The translations under genes were made by a program, and so were the position numbers. Positions 1 to 11,777 of a DNA stretch of 64,000 nucleotides are shown piece by piece. The number at the start of each line of letters is the position of its first letter. Position 1 is the stretch's first letter. The stretch lies in the NCBI GenBank assembly GCA_032164245.1, contig JAVMKO010000001.1, positions 63,470,892 to 63,534,891 on the forward strand. The letters are read 5' to 3'. This DNA comes from Sternotherus odoratus. Taxonomy: Eukaryota > Chordata > Testudines > Kinosternidae. The notes beneath the pieces are model-generated. The model ran no database searches. It was not told the DNA's origin and saw nothing but the letters and a program-made list of their open reading frames with translations.

Positions 1-125
1 GGCTTTATCAAGATTTAGGAGGCATCCTGGCCAACCACCACAGGAAACTGGAGCAGGAGCTGTGCTTTGGCATGTGCTGTAGCCTTGTGCCTAAGTGGCA
101 GGGGCAGTAATGTCCCAATAGCCAT
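1..125. other. Unassigned intergenic flank
   Basis: Nothing recognisable apart from short unsupported open frames. Confidence 0.4.
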
Positions 126-357
126 AGGATATGACTACACTGTGGTCCAAGGTGTGACTGCAGCACAGGTAGACATATCACTACTAGTGTTACCCATGCT
201 AGCCTAGCTAAAAATAGCAGTGTAGATGCTTCAACACAGGCTAACAACGTGGGTACATACCCAGGGTACAAGGAGTGCTTCTACAGCTTGCACTGAAACC
301 CACAGTTCCTTGTCTTCGCTGCTATTTTTAGTCCTGATAGCAGAGATAAAGCTAGCC
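126..357. mobile_element. Palindromic MITE remnant
   Basis: A 13-bp inverted repeat (CTAAAAATAGCAG at 208-220 and its complement at 319-331) lies among words such as CAGTGTAGATGC that recur in other short palindromic elements of the window. I recognise the style as a common turtle-type non-autonomous DNA transposon. Ends and target duplication are not clear. Confidence 0.45.
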
Positions 358-892
358 TTGGATTGCAGTGTTAGGATGTGACTTCTAGGGAATGTTGCCC
401 TTCTCCTCACCCCGTCGTACAGACATTTTCATGTAATGTATTTGGGGAAAGGCGCCAGACTGATACCCCAGGAGACCAAAAAGGTGTATCCCCGGAACAG
501 GCACAGCACCAGTACAACCACCTTCATGTTGACTTGCCACGTGCATCAGTCCTGACCTGGAGTGGTCACCTCTAGGGGTGAGCAAGGGAGTTTGTTCAGA
601 CTAGATAAGATTTGTTAAGTTCCTTACCTAGCACTGTAAAGATTGAGGACAGCAGTGATCAATATTTCATATTGAAATGTGAGGCAATGTGATTAACGGA
701 GCAGCTATCTTCTTCTGCTTCTAGCAAGGACTCGAAGCTGCATTTTTACAATATTACATTTTTTATCCCATGGAAGGGTGCGCCTTAATTTTGTTAGGAG
801 CTTTTACCCTAGATTTGCATAGGCACAGTAGAAAACGGTCATGTTGTCAGCAAAATTTGACTATGATCTTGCATTCACATATCTTGTGGCAC
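358..892. other. Unassigned intergenic sequence
   Basis: Nothing recognisable. Open frames at 378-575 and 385-585 on opposite strands lie on shared sequence and resemble no protein I know. Confidence 0.4.
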
Positions 893-1018
893 TGAGGCCC
901 TGACTCACCAAAACACTTAAGCAGGTGCTGAATTTTAACCAAGTACTAAGTCTATTCTTATTCAGCAAAGCACTGGAGCACATGCTTAAATGCTTAACTG
1001 CTTTGCTGAATCTGGGCA
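893..1018. mobile_element. Palindromic MITE remnant
   Basis: The left part (GAGGCCCTGACTCACCAAAACACTT...) and the right part (...ACTGCTTTGCTGAATCTGGGC) are imperfect inverted copies of the same arm. Similar wording reappears at 39290-39430. I recognise it as a widespread sauropsid palindromic repeat. Confidence 0.5.
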
Positions 1019-1312
1019 TTAGAAATCATGCAAAGACATTTGGTGCTTATCTAGGAGTGATCCTGAGTGATTCATAGAGAGAAATGTTAGTTATCACCAC
1101 AAAAGACTCTATATTTTGATGATAATAACAGGAGGAAAGGGAGCCTTTTATCACAAACCCAGTGATTTTTAAGTGTCATACAGTTTTCAAACTGAAGTAC
1201 ACTATTCTCTTTCTCAAGCTCATTTTCATTTTTCAGTAGTTCAGTAAAATTAACATGTAAATATGTTTCAGTGTGTTCCTGCATTTTCCCACCAGATCAA
1301 TAATTTCCAGCA

Positions 1313-1618
1313 TTCTTGAGCTGGTCTCCACTGGGGGGGGGGGGGGGGGGATCGACTGAAGATACGCAACTTCAGCTATGTGAATAACGTAGCTGAAGTC
1401 GGCATATCTTCAGCCGACTTACCTGCCATCCTCATGGCGGCGGCAGTTGGTGGCGCGCTTCCCTGTGCACCTTGCGACAAGCTGGAGTTAGAGTCAATGG
1501 GGGTGCTGCGGGCAATCAATTTCTTGCGTCTTAATGAGACACGAGAAACCAAGCGGATCGTTTGCTACCTGCCGATCCGGTGGGTAGTGAAGATGTACAC
1601 CTATATTAGGGCCTGAAC
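1313..1618. mobile_element. Palindromic MITE with internal hairpin and G18 run
   Basis: Contains GATACGCAACTTCAGCTA followed closely by its complement around 1370-1398, and an uninterrupted run of 18 G at 1333-1350 near the left end. The wording matches a common turtle-type hAT-like MITE. The G run is likely expanded from a shorter ancestral run. Confidence 0.5.
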
Positions 1619-1759
1619 CAAACGCCATTATAAAATCAATTGAAAGGCGCCCATTGACTTTAAAGGGAGTTGGATACGACCCTTCATGAGTCATTCAGAG
1701 CACTGCACACAGTTAGAAAGAGCAAGATACATGCTGATGCACTGCCCATCACTTGGTGA
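1619..1759 (+). mobile_element. CR1-type LINE 3' segment, left of a nested insertion
   Basis: The part nearest the junction (...CATCACTTGGTGA) joins in phase to 2575 onward (CTTGGTGATTACC...) when the hAT insertion and its duplicated 8 bp are removed, giving wording I know from CR1 tails. The first ~90 bases also contain a small palindromic piece (GGGCCTGAACC... to ...TGGATACGACCC). Confidence 0.45.
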
Positions 1760-1812
1760 CAGGGCCGGCGACAGGAATTTTGGGGCCCCGTACGGCAGAT
1801 CGTAGGGGGCCC

Positions 1813-2320
1813 CCCCATCTCCCGCCGCCCGCGGGGGCCCCCCCGCCAGTCTCCCGCCGCCCGCGGGGGCCCCCCCCGCCAGTCTCCCGCCGCCCGTGGG
1901 GACCCCCCCCGCCAGTCTCCCGCCGCCCGCGGGCCCTCCCGCCAGTCTCCCGCCGCCCGCGGCCCCCCCGCCAGTCTCCCGCGGCCCCCCCGCCAGTCTC
2001 CCGACGCCGCCCCCCCCCGGCCGATCTCCCGACGCCGCCCCCCCCCCGGCCGATCTCCCGACGCCGCCCCCCCCCCGGCCGATCTCCCGACGCCGCCCCC
2101 CCCCCGGCCGATCTCCCGACGCCGCCCCCCCCGGCCGATCTCCCGATGCCCGCGGCCCCCGGCCGATCTCCCGATGCCCGCGGCCCCCGGCCGATCTCCC
2201 GACGCCCACGGCCCACGGCCGATCTCCCGTCCCCCCCCCCCCCCCGGCTGATCTCCCGACGCCCACGGCCCCCGGCCGATCTCCCGCCCCCCCCCCCTCC
2301 CCCCCGGCCGGTCTCCTACC
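1813..2320. repeat. GC-rich minisatellite (unit ~28-35 bp)
   Basis: Tandem copies of two related units: GCCAGTCTCCCGCCGCCCG... in the left half and GGCCGATCTCCCGACGCC... in the right half, separated by C runs of variable length. The minus strand is G-rich with many G runs. The stepwise change of unit shows internal homogenisation of each half. Confidence 0.85.
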
Positions 2321-2471
2321 TCCTGCAGGCCCCAACCTCCGCATGTGCTGCGGCCGCGTGGCCGGCCGGGAGACGCAAAGGGGGGCGGGGGAAGCTGCTG
2401 GGTGCCGGGGGAGGGGGCTGGTGAGCGCTGCAGCAGCTGCCCGGAGCCGCACCTCGCTCACAGCCCCGGCC

Positions 2472-2553
2472 ACAACGGGTACAGCTGAGTACCGGCCCCG
2501 GACTTCAGGGGCCCCCCCTGAAGTCCGGGGCCCGGTACAGCTGTACCCGTTGT
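2472..2553. repeat. Near-perfect palindrome inside the hAT element
   Basis: ACAACGGGTACAGCTG...GACTTCAGG reads inward and is answered by its complement ending at 2553. The arms are ~37-39 bp, with a 2-bp indel and a short C-rich spacer. It could extrude as a cruciform. Confidence 0.8.
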
Positions 2554-2574
2554 ATCCCCCTGTCGCCGGCCCTG

Positions 2575-2705
2575 CTTGGTGATTACCTTTTCTGTTCATT
2601 CCCTGCCGGGCACCTGGCACTTGCCACTGTCGGAAGACAGGATATTGGGCTAGATGGACCTTTGATCCAACCTGTGGCCATGAGGCTATTCTTATGCCCT
2701 TATGG
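2575..2705 (+). mobile_element. CR1-type LINE 3' end, right of the nested hAT
   Basis: Contains TGCCACTGTCGGAAGACAGG and GGGCTAGATGGACCTTTGAT, which I recognise as the tail of a sauropsid CR1 subfamily. The same tail, in another copy, is at 27177-27272. Confidence 0.6.
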
Positions 2706-3880
2706 AAGGGGCACAAACTTTCTTTCCTCACCCCTATTATGCAAGCAGCAGGTCTCTCACTAGAGGCTTAAGAAAACACCTAGACAGGGAAAACCACTTC
2801 CTCGCTAGTCCTCATACTATGGACATCAAGGGATATGTAGCTCACGGCATCTGTCTGTTCCTCTTATCAGATGGTGCCCACAGTGTGATCAGCAGCATGT
2901 GCTAGTTGGGAGGAAGAAGGTCTCAGAGCTGCAGTAAACTGCCTGACATCAGTCCGAAATGCCCACCTTGCCCTGGCAAGTGGTATACCTGCACACCGTT
3001 ACATCTGCTAGAATCTCTGCATGCCTCAGTAATGCTGAGCAGTAGAGGATTTACCCCACAGCCTTTTGTTGTATTATTTTTGCGACAGTCTGTTCAACAT
3101 ACTAAATGGACTGTCTCAACAATTAATTATCAGCTGCTTTACCTGCAACACCTAGTACTATTTAACTCCTACTATGACTTATTAACAAACATAATGGAAA
3201 ATTGATTTTTTCCCCCTGCTTTAAGGGCAGAAAGGAGGGAATCAATGCTGATTAAGAACAGGGTAAACAGAGTAAAAGCCAAGAAATCAGGATGCTATAC
3301 ACAAATTCCACTGGACCGGAGAGAAAAAACAACACTATGTATCCTAAACTGTGAGGACATAGTCTTTCTAAAGCCTCCTAAGTCTTTGCATTAATAGACT
3401 AATCCCTTGCTTAAACGCTAAAGCAGATTGAAAAGACAAATGGAATGTCTATAGATGTGAAAGAGACAGTTGCATCTCCACACCTGTTAAGGAACACAAT
3501 CTCTTTTTGTTATGAAGTGTCTTGAATTTAAAATACGAACCCCATCAATTCATTAAAAGAGTCTTTACAAATATTTTGGAGCTATCGCTAAATTAGTCAT
3601 TTTATTGTAGTTGCTTATCTGTGGCTTTGGCAGAGAGAACATTTGCTGCAAAATGTTCTTTTAAATACGTTATTCCCATTCAAAGCTCCTATTCCTCAAA
3701 GAAAACAATGAGACATTGTGTTACTCTTTCTGGGCAGGCTGCGCTGTTTACATACCGAGCAAGATTCTACATTGTGGCACTGTATTGGGAGGAAGGGGGT
3801 AGCACTGCCCATCAGGGGCTGTAGAAGGCACTGTATTAAACTATCTGTTCAATCTTGTATTTGTGGCACTCTCAGTGTCT
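2706..3880. other. Unassigned intergenic sequence
   Basis: AT-rich. No gene or repeat recognised. Open frames of 67-99 codons (e.g. 2906-3205, 3621-3824) show no domain and no splice or promoter support. Confidence 0.4.
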
Positions 3881-3983
3881 TTCCCAGACCTGATGAAGAG
3901 CTCTGTGTAGCTCAAAAGCTTGTCTCTCTCACCAGTGGAAGCTAGTCCAATAAAAGATATTACCTCTCCACCTTGTCTCTCTG
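3881..3983 (+). repeat. Interspersed repeat fragment with GAGCTC hairpin
   Basis: TGATGAAGAGCTCTGTGTAG...AAAGCTTGTCTCTCTCACC...CCAATAAAAGATATTACCTC is wording I know from a dispersed sauropsid repeat. The architecture (hairpin, then AAAGCTT, then a short tail) resembles the repeat at 16627-16776. I cannot name the family with confidence. Confidence 0.4.
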
Positions 3984-5984
3984 TACTTCTTAGGACAGGT
4001 CATTGTCCACTGCCCTCTATACCTGACTTGTCCTACTGGCTAATGCAGAGAACATACAGACATGCCCCCTCCTCCTCCCAGACCCTTCCTCTCTCTGTGC
4101 AAAGGTTAGCACTGACCGCAATTCTGCCATCTCACAACAACTTCTGCAGAACTCCAGCAGAAACCTTTCTTAGTAAGGTGAGTGCTCCATCTGGCTTCCC
4201 TTCTGAGAACAGTACTAAGAAATGGTGCCATACTTTTGCTGAGCTCCCTGTCGGAATTCAGAAACCTGTTCAAAATCTCCCAGAAGCTGTGGCTACAGCC
4301 AGCTGAGAGGGGAACTTTGGGATAGGTCTCCAGAGCCGTGCAGCTGTGGAGTACAGTGCTATTGTGTGGGCACAGGACAAAACTGCAACTGGTCTTCACT
4401 GAAACAGTGTGAGAACTGTGGACATATAGCACCACTGGCACTTGCACGGCTGCTCTCCTGATGTTAAGTTATCAATAAGTCAGTTCTCTAGTGTGTACAA
4501 GGCACCAGTTTCTCTATTTATATGTGTTGTCTGATATCCTTTCGGGCATTTTTTTTGGTATTTGTCTATTGATGACAAAATTAGAAAATGAGACTTCAGA
4601 ACTCTGTAAAGTCCATCTAAAACATTCAACTTGAAAATCTTCAGTAAAAAGAAAACAATCGGAGAGTATGAGTCAGATAAATATGACCCTTTGAGCAGTA
4701 ATTTTTTAATAGGGAAACTTATTTTTGCATGTTCTTTGCCCCTAAAGGCTGGTATTTGAAAATGTTCTTCATAAAAAAAAGTATGAGAAACTTTCTCTAA
4801 ACACTAGTTCAAACATAATATGGCAATAAAGAATGTAGAAAAATTGTTTATTCTCTTTCGCATAAATAATTTTAAAGCAACATTCCCAAGAAGAGCAAAC
4901 AGTGGGAGATGAAAATATTTGCAAATATCATGGACCAGCTCCTCAGCTGATTTATGCAAGGTCAAAGGAACTGGTTCTGTAGTCACAAAAAATTAGACTC
5001 ACAATTCAACCGAACCTTGCTGTTACCTTTTATTAAACAAATATTTTTGTGATCAGTTCTTGTTTGCATGGCTGTTTGGGGAGCAGCTGTTATTTGTATG
5101 AATACAGGTATTCATGCCCAAATGAGCATATTCATGCCAAAAGTGTTCTCCTAGCCAGCCCTCATATAAGCTGCACTGTATGCTGGGGAGTGACGTTAGG
5201 AATACTGGACAGCATTTTAAAATTGCTGGCTTTCTCAGACAAAATAAATACAACATCAGCATGTGCAGCAGTGAGGAATGGGGGTGGGGAGGAAATGCTC
5301 AAGGAGTGGGAAAAGATCCATTGCCTGGAGACATTTGGAACATGTGCCCTTCCCTGGAACAGGTGTCTGATGTGTGGCTGGAAGAGAGTCAGATGGAGAG
5401 GGAGGAATGGTGGGGAAACTCTGGGCCAGAACATTAGCATTAATGCATTTAATGTAATGAGACAAAATGGATATGTGAACCCACCCATTGCAAACAGCAC
5501 TACACATGTGCATTTGTTTAGTGATGGCGAAGTAACAGCCTGATGCAAAATGGAGATCAGTGGATTCAAAGCAAACTTTTGGCAGGTATTGGAAAGAGTG
5601 TTCAGTTTTGTACAGGGGATGAAAGAACGCACAGAAGCTCCCTGAAACGTTGGTCTGAGCATGGGCACTCAGATCAGAATCTGGTTGCAGTCTTGCATGA
5701 TTAGGACCATGCATGTTCACATATGCACACAGTTACATGGTATGAATGTAACAAGAGAAAACTGAGTATAAAATCTTTCAGAATGCCAATAATTTTGCTT
5801 TACATCTTTCTCTCTCCCTGAGGCAGAAAGAAGCTGGCTATTTTAAAATAATCTGGGACCCATTTACATAGCCAAATGTAATGCTCGCTCTTGCACAAAA
5901 TAGGGCAGTAAAACATTTAAAATGTCTCAACTTCCCCTAAAGTGAGTTGGCAGGTCTCAAAATGTAATTGTACATAGGGATTCA
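3984..5984. other. Unassigned intergenic sequence
   Basis: No gene or repeat family recognised. Open frames at 5049-5720 on both strands cover the same bases and look like chance frames (up to 168 codons). Confidence 0.4.
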
Positions 5985-6500
5985 GTGTTGAGCATGTGTG
6001 TTTCTAGTGGGGTTCTGCAGGAATTGATTCTTGGCTCTATGCTATTAAGCATTTTCAGTGGAAGAAAACAATTACCTGGAAGAAAACAGTCATCACTGAT
6101 AAAGTTTGCAGATGACACAAAGACTGGGGATGTTGTAAATAGATAGGACAGGTCACTGATTCAGAGAGATCTAGATCCCTTGGTAAACAGGGTACAAGCA
6201 AGCGATATGTGTTTTAATATAGCCAAATGTATACATCCAGGAACAAAGAACGTAGGCCATACTTCAAGATGAAATGAATAAAGGGTTGGTACACAAGGCT
6301 CACAGTGAGAGACTCATGGGGCTCAGTGTATTTATCTTAACAAAGTTAAGGGGTGACATTTGACCATCACAGTCAATAAGTACCTACATAGGGAACAAAA
6401 AATTGATAATAGCCTCTTTAGTCAGTAGACAAAGTTATAACAAGATTCAATGGCTAGAAGCTGAAGTTAACCAATGGCTAGAAGCTGAAGTTAAACAAAG
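5985..6500 (+). mobile_element. CR1 LINE fragment (C-terminal reverse transcriptase and 3' region), broken
   Basis: In shifting frames the sequence encodes the RT palm signature FADDTK at about 6105-6123, followed by CR1-like text (QSDLD..LV...; CIHLGTKNVGHT). The DNA GACTCATGGGGCTCAGTGTATTTATCTTAAC... is the usual CR1 stretch downstream. Frames are broken by indels, so it is a 5'-truncated dead copy. It contains a 24-bp tandem duplication at 6448-6495. Confidence 0.75.
6448..6495. repeat. 24-bp tandem duplication within CR1 fragment
   Basis: Two adjacent copies of CAATGGCTAGAAGCTGAAGTTAA(C/A), identical except for the last base. A single copy is expected in CR1 here. Confidence 0.85.
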
Positions 6501-6649
6501 GGGGCTTACCTTTGTCCCTTCAGATACTTTGAGCAGTTCTTCTTGGGTAGGCAATGGAGGAGAGTCCCGTTTGCCTTCCCCTCCCCGCTTAAATAAGATT
6601 TACATAAGGCAGGAATCTTTTGTTTTCTAAACTTGACCCTCCTCTCCTT

Positions 6650-8870
6650 TTAGTGGAAAGTTACAAGAAGTTCAAGATAATGTTTCGTATCAGGTGACAA
6701 GACCACCTGACCTATTAGTGTCACAGCTACCTCCCAGGACGCCTTCCAGGAAGAAGAGAGATTAGTATTTTCAGTCTTGTTGTTTCTTCCTAATGGTCTA
6801 TCAAATCTGATGGCCTGTTTTCTGATGTGTCTTCCCAGTACACACCCAGTTGTAATTGTTACATAGTCCATATTCCTAACTTTAGATACAGAAATGATGC
6901 ATGCATCCAAATTGTATAATCACATTCAGTAAATCGCAATAACCTTTCCAATGACATCTTACATGAGCAATCTGGCATAAAACATCTTAGTTATGTCATA
7001 CTCATATCATAAGTACATTTTCATAAAGCATATGAAGTGCAACATCACACCACCATGGAAGTGAGTTTTTATTCTGGGGGTACTTCAATATCCTAACTAT
7101 GGCCACAGTAACTGCTGCTATTATTCCCTTTATTAAATTGACATTGAAATTCTGTATGTCATCACTCATACTATGATTATTCACAAATTCAGTACATTTA
7201 CTTACAAATAGGTCCCAGTCAGTGTTCTTAAAATTCCATTGGGTAATTTTCCATTACCTTCAACTTTAACTTTCTCGTGAAAATTAATAAGTGTAGTCAA
7301 ATGATCACTCCCCTTCTTCCATATATATTTCTCAGTTGCATTTACTTGTGACATCTGCTGTTATAATTCCCAGATGAAAGCAGGAAAAACTACCATTTGT
7401 TGCATTAAATCTAGTTGGGGTGCCATCACTTAAAACCATTAGATTATTTTCATCAATGTAATTTTCTAAGCATGCACCATTTTTATCAGTTGTCTTCCCC
7501 ACAATTTATGATAATTTCAGTCACCTCATATAATATAAGGTCTTTTAGCATTTTTCACTCTTTTTGGCAGCTCCAAAGTTTCTAGTTTTCCATATGAGTT
7601 ACAGATCTCATAAATCCTTAAAGAAATATTGCTCTTCAGAATTGGGATCTGGACAGCATTATATTCTAGACTGACTTCTTCATTCTCTACAGCTATATAG
7701 TTTGCCGCCTCCTCTTCCTAGTTTTCAATTTCGCCTAAAGGCAATATAACATGGAATTTTAAAAGAGAGCTTTTCAACCGGCCATGTTTCCTGGATACAG
7801 ATGACATCTGGTTTAGTTTTCATTTCCAGGATATTTTCTTTTAGTTCTTAACCATGTGTTATCAGACTGAGCATTCCAACAAAAGACTGAGATTCCCATA
7901 CTAGTCAGATTTCTCCATTAACTTCATTCAAAATTGCATGAATATGGTCCACTGACAAATTGCTAATATACAAGTAGTTTTTCACTGCCCTTGCTACAAT
8001 TTTCACTTTTTCTGATTTTCCTGCCCAGTTTGTGATGTATAATGTATCACTTCAATCATAAATGCAATAAACCTTTCTTTTTTCATTACCAGTATATCAT
8101 CGCCTATCCTTGCACAGTGTTCTTTATAGAATGAGGTTGTATCTACAGTTCCCTTTTCCTGTTCTGATTGTCTCTTCCGTCTCCACCTGATGCTTTGAGA
8201 GTCTCCTTACAGCTTCCACGTAAGATATGTTAACAAATTTTGTCATTTGTATTCTTTAGCTTGCCTTGCAGCAATACACCCTCTGTATGCCAATGTGATT
8301 ACTATCAGTTACCACTTTGACCGTATCCCTTCTACCCAATATTTATAGGAATGCCCCCCCCCCCAACATTTACCACATCTTCTTTTCCCTCTACATGCCC
8401 ATTCCATTGGCACTTATAACTCCTTAGAGGAGGGGTAATATATGGCTTAGTTCTGAATAACTGAAATCCTAGTGTACTAACACTATATCATCTTCTCCTA
8501 TGCGATTAGTTATTCATCACTGGTCAACTCTAATGGCCCCACCATATATTGCCACCTTTAGTTCAGTCAAATACTTTGGTAGCTAGCAACGTCCTTTATC
8601 TTTCCCTAGCATTTTAGTTTTTAGCAATTTATCAGAGTTGGTTTTACATTCAACTAAAAGATCACCTCCTTACAGCTTCCTAGCTCTTCCAACATCTGCT
8701 CTGCTTTTCTTAATCCACTCAGCTACTTTCACGGGGTTAACATCACCTAATCTTATTTCTTTGGCTAGGGATTTTACAATTACAACATTTTGGTTTATTT
8801 CCTTCATCAGTTTTGCTTTTTTGCTGATATCATCATCATATTCTGCTTCTACTCTTTTTTCTTCAGTTTA
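6650..8870 (-). pseudogene. Degraded non-LTR retrotransposon (I/Jockey-like), ORF1 and endonuclease
   Basis: Read on the minus strand with frameshifts, this is a LINE unlike CR1. ORF1-like text (NPVKVAEWIKKSRADVGR) lies at about 8670-8735. An ORF2 start (ISVFCWNAQS) follows at about 7870-7900. The AP-endonuclease motifs come in order: KPDVICIQETW (about 7783-7815), GTPTRFNATNGSFSC (about 7380-7428), SDH (7301-7309), WNFKNTDWDLF (about 7216-7250) and PQNKNSLPWW (about 7050-7080). Toward 6650 the sequence resembles the linker before the reverse transcriptase, but no RT catalytic motif follows, so the copy is truncated there. Many stops and frameshifts mark it as old. The plus-strand frame 8638-9021 is a shadow of ORF1. 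Motif order matches the Jockey/I superfamily; the exact clade is not resolvable by eye. Confidence 0.7.
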
Positions 8871-9630
8871 CAGAGTGATTTCATTTGAGGTCAGAAAATG
8901 CCTGCCAACCAGCCTCCTTCTTTCAGCCTTTTGGTTTTATAGTGCTGGTCCAGCGCATCCCCAACCTGGGCTTCACTCTCAGTTAACCTTGGCCCTCCCT
9001 CTGTCAGGTGATGCCTGGTAACCTACCTGGTGTCTCAGGCTCTTGTTAACTCTATCAGGGCTGGTGTGGGATGCACACCTGCATCACAATCTGCAATTAG
9101 GAAGTTTACACTGTCCACCAACTCTACAACTCAACAAACATGCATTAAAAAGTCTGTCTACTCTCACCTCAAGCTATCTCAAAAGATGAGGCTCTTCAAT
9201 ACATATGGATTAATGCAGCAGTCTGGAGCCTATATAGATAATATGGCAGCAACAATGTCAGACCAGAAGGGAATGCCATCAAAATGATCATCCTTGACCC
9301 TTCAGACAAGACTGAAAATCATTTTTACCTACACCACTCCTCTTGTACTTCAAGCAGTAATGCGCACACCGACTTGAAGGTCAGCAAATAAATAGTAATA
9401 CTAGTTCTCTGACGATGTTTAGCAGCAAATTAGTTGACAATGGCAGAGGTGAAGGGATGACTAAACGCCAATCCAATGGCTCAGATACATAAACAGCAAG
9501 AGAACATGTGTGAAGCTGCCAGAAGAATTAAATATTGTTGTCTTTGCCAATTTTTTCCAAAGTTATGGAAGAAAAATTATGATTTGACTGAAATATTTCT
9601 GATGTAAGTGAGTGTTCATACATGGCATGG
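8871..9630. other. Unassigned intergenic sequence
   Basis: The first part may be more of the LINE's 5' region. The rest is not recognised. The plus frame 9030-9287 has no known domain. Confidence 0.35.
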
Positions 9631-10164
9631 TGTGATGGGGTGCGCAAACCCCACATATGGCAAGGCAAGGGTTAATGAACTGCTTTGGGCTCAGTCAATC
9701 CAACTCCTCTTCTCCAGCAAGGAGCATCAGGCCTGGTGGGAGAAACTAAAAGGGAACAGCCCGGCTTAGCTTGTGGCAGAGCTGGGAGGAGAGTCGAGTC
9801 CTTAGCTCCTGGTGATAGCTTTGCTGAGAGTAGGACCTACTTAAATGATTCGTGCCTGTTTTTGCACACACACCCTTTGAGTCTGATACAGACTATTTAC
9901 TTTGGGGCTATTAATAGTGATTTACCAGTGGGTGCTGAACAGGACTGTGGCCTGCTGGGAGCTCTCTAAAGAAAAGAGAAGGCCTGCTGCAGGCTTGTGT
10001 TAGCTCTTTTTTGTTTCTTTTTCTGTTGGATCTGGATAGCCCTGCAAGGGGTGGACTTCCACAGGACTTATTCTGAGGGCTGACTTTCCAAGAGCTGGAT
10101 CCATGGTGTTCATTGCCTGGATACTGAGGACCAGACAATAAGGTGAGTTCAGGGCCCTGTCACA
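9631..10164 (+). mobile_element. LTR-like element (solitary)
   Basis: Starts TGTGATGGGG and ends CCTGTCACA, giving TG...CA with short inverted ends. The internal wording matches a repeat I associate with turtle endogenous retroviral LTRs. No clear target duplication and no adjacent retroviral genes are seen, so this is probably a solitary LTR. The strand is tentative. Confidence 0.5.
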
Positions 10165-10571
10165 GTCGAAGGGAATGTGGTGGAAGAGCAACCCTGGAAC
10201 ATATGGCTAAACAACTTCAAGCTATGCAAGGGGACACACTGTTAGTAGAAGAAGCAATTTATGGGATACAATGACTTAACTTCCCCAAGCCAGTTTACGA
10301 GGAAATACATTTTCATTTTATTATACCCGTTAGGTGCATGACATTTGGGTAATAGGCTGAATTATTTACAGTAATGGGTTTCATAATTCTTTTTTTTTTA
10401 TCATTCTTTTTCACTTGTTTCTCAGCTGATAGAGTTAGCAGAAGGTTTCAACTGCACTTCTCTGATTATATACTACATTTTTGACTGAACTAGCTACAGC
10501 TGTACTTCTGCTCTTTCTTGTCCTCTTTTCTGCAGGTATTTGAATGATTGAGGCCTTGTCTACATAGTGAT
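10165..10571. other. Unassigned, with MITE end
   Basis: Mostly unrecognised. GAGGCCTTGTCTACATAG at about 10551-10568 looks like the left end of a hAT-like MITE, split by the next LTR. Confidence 0.35.
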
Positions 10572-11777
10572 TGTGACTGAAAGCACCCCTGTATTCACCC
10601 CATGCACCATTGTAGTCTTTGTATAAAATATGCCTTGTGAGATATTATTTGAAAACTAATAACTTGCTGGTCAATGTTATCATGGTGAAATGTATGTAGA
10701 AATATTATATGTAAAGTTATGAATTCCCCTGTATGATGATATTAGCACATATTCAAACCCACACACCCCTGAATAGTCAAACGTTGTTAAGGAGGTCTAT
10801 CCTAAACAAAGGAATGTCTATTTCCCTCAATTTACATATAAGTAGTAAGCAGACTGCTTGAGTCTGCAAGGGAGGGAAATGGCAGGAGACAAGGCAAATC
10901 CACATTTCAGCATAGGGAGGGGAGAAAGAGCATGAAACCACCTTCACCACCTGGATTTACTTCATCTTTTTTACGGTTTGAATAGATTTTAGCTTTGAAA
11001 GGTAAACCTTGGAAGAATCCACTTCCAAGGGTGATTGGACTATGAAAGTGAGAGGCAAAAACACCCCAAGGCATCTCTCTTGTTCTCTCTTTTATACCTA
11101 AGAAGACAAAGAAACCCTCCCTGTGACCTTGGGAAGATCCTGACTTGAGAATTTGATCAGAAATGTTTTGGGGAACATGTGGGAAGGATTTTACATTGAA
11201 CCAAGTCTAGCTTATTAAATTTTAGCTGCTGGAAAACATTGTATCCTTATTTCTCTTATAACCATTTCTGACTTTAATACCCTGTACCTGCACTCACTTA
11301 AAATCTATTTTTTTAAAAATCAGAATTATCCAGTGTTGTGTGTAACCTGAACTGTTTTGTAACTCCAGTTAAAATAGCCAACTGTGGTATATTGACCCCT
11401 TATAGGGGCAATGGACCTCTAATATCTGAACTGTCCCAGAGAGGGCTGGGCAGTGCAGAGCACATGCTTTGGGGAAAATTCAAGATTGGAGCTAATTGGG
11501 GCCATCTATAAGTAGTAACAAGGCTGGGGGAAGCCAGAGAGTGATTGGGGTGTTGTGTTGACAGGTAGCTGGGGTCAGAGCTGCTTTGGGCCAAGGCTGC
11601 ACACTCAGGGTGTGACCTGCATGCTGGCAGACTTTTGGTGAGCTACAAAAAACAGCAACATGCTGGCAGGCTGTTGTTTGGGAGCTACAACAGCAAAGTA
11701 TTGTGAGACACCCAAGGTTCTGAGGCAGGCGGTGACACACCCACTCACTGGTCTGGATTTCATCCTGAGATGTGACA
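10572..11777 (+). mobile_element. Solitary LTR-like element
   Basis: Begins TGTGACTGAAAGCACCCC and ends GATGTGACA. The flanking five bases GTGAT and GGGAT match at 4 of 5. The wording is familiar from a turtle retroviral LTR. No gag, pol or env text occurs on either side. It appears to interrupt a MITE that starts at about 10551. Confidence 0.5.

Larger units (their letters stand above)
1760..2574. mobile_element. Non-autonomous hAT-type transposon with internal GC-rich minisatellite
   Basis: Terminal inverted repeats are a perfect 16 bp (CAGGGCCGGCGACAGG at 1760 and its complement ending at 2574). The 8-bp target duplication CTTGGTGA is exact (1752-1759 and 2575-2582). Both are hallmarks of the hAT superfamily. 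The 815-bp body holds no transposase. It carries a tandem array at about 1813-2320 and a near-perfect palindrome at 2472-2553. Open frames through the array, including minus-strand 1691-2731 and plus-strand 1753-2424, are Pro/Arg/Gly-rich artefacts of the repeat. Confidence 0.85.

Noticed and set aside
1691..2731. Minus-strand frame of 346 codons (and plus-strand frames of 223-228 codons)
   Set aside because: They run through the GC-rich minisatellite of the hAT element. Composition is Gly/Arg/Pro with no domain, frames are open on both strands, and the array sits between transposon ends.
5049..5720. Frames of 154-168 codons on both strands around 5.2-5.7 kb
   Set aside because: No domain, no splice or promoter signals, and opposite-strand frames on the same bases. 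Treated as chance.
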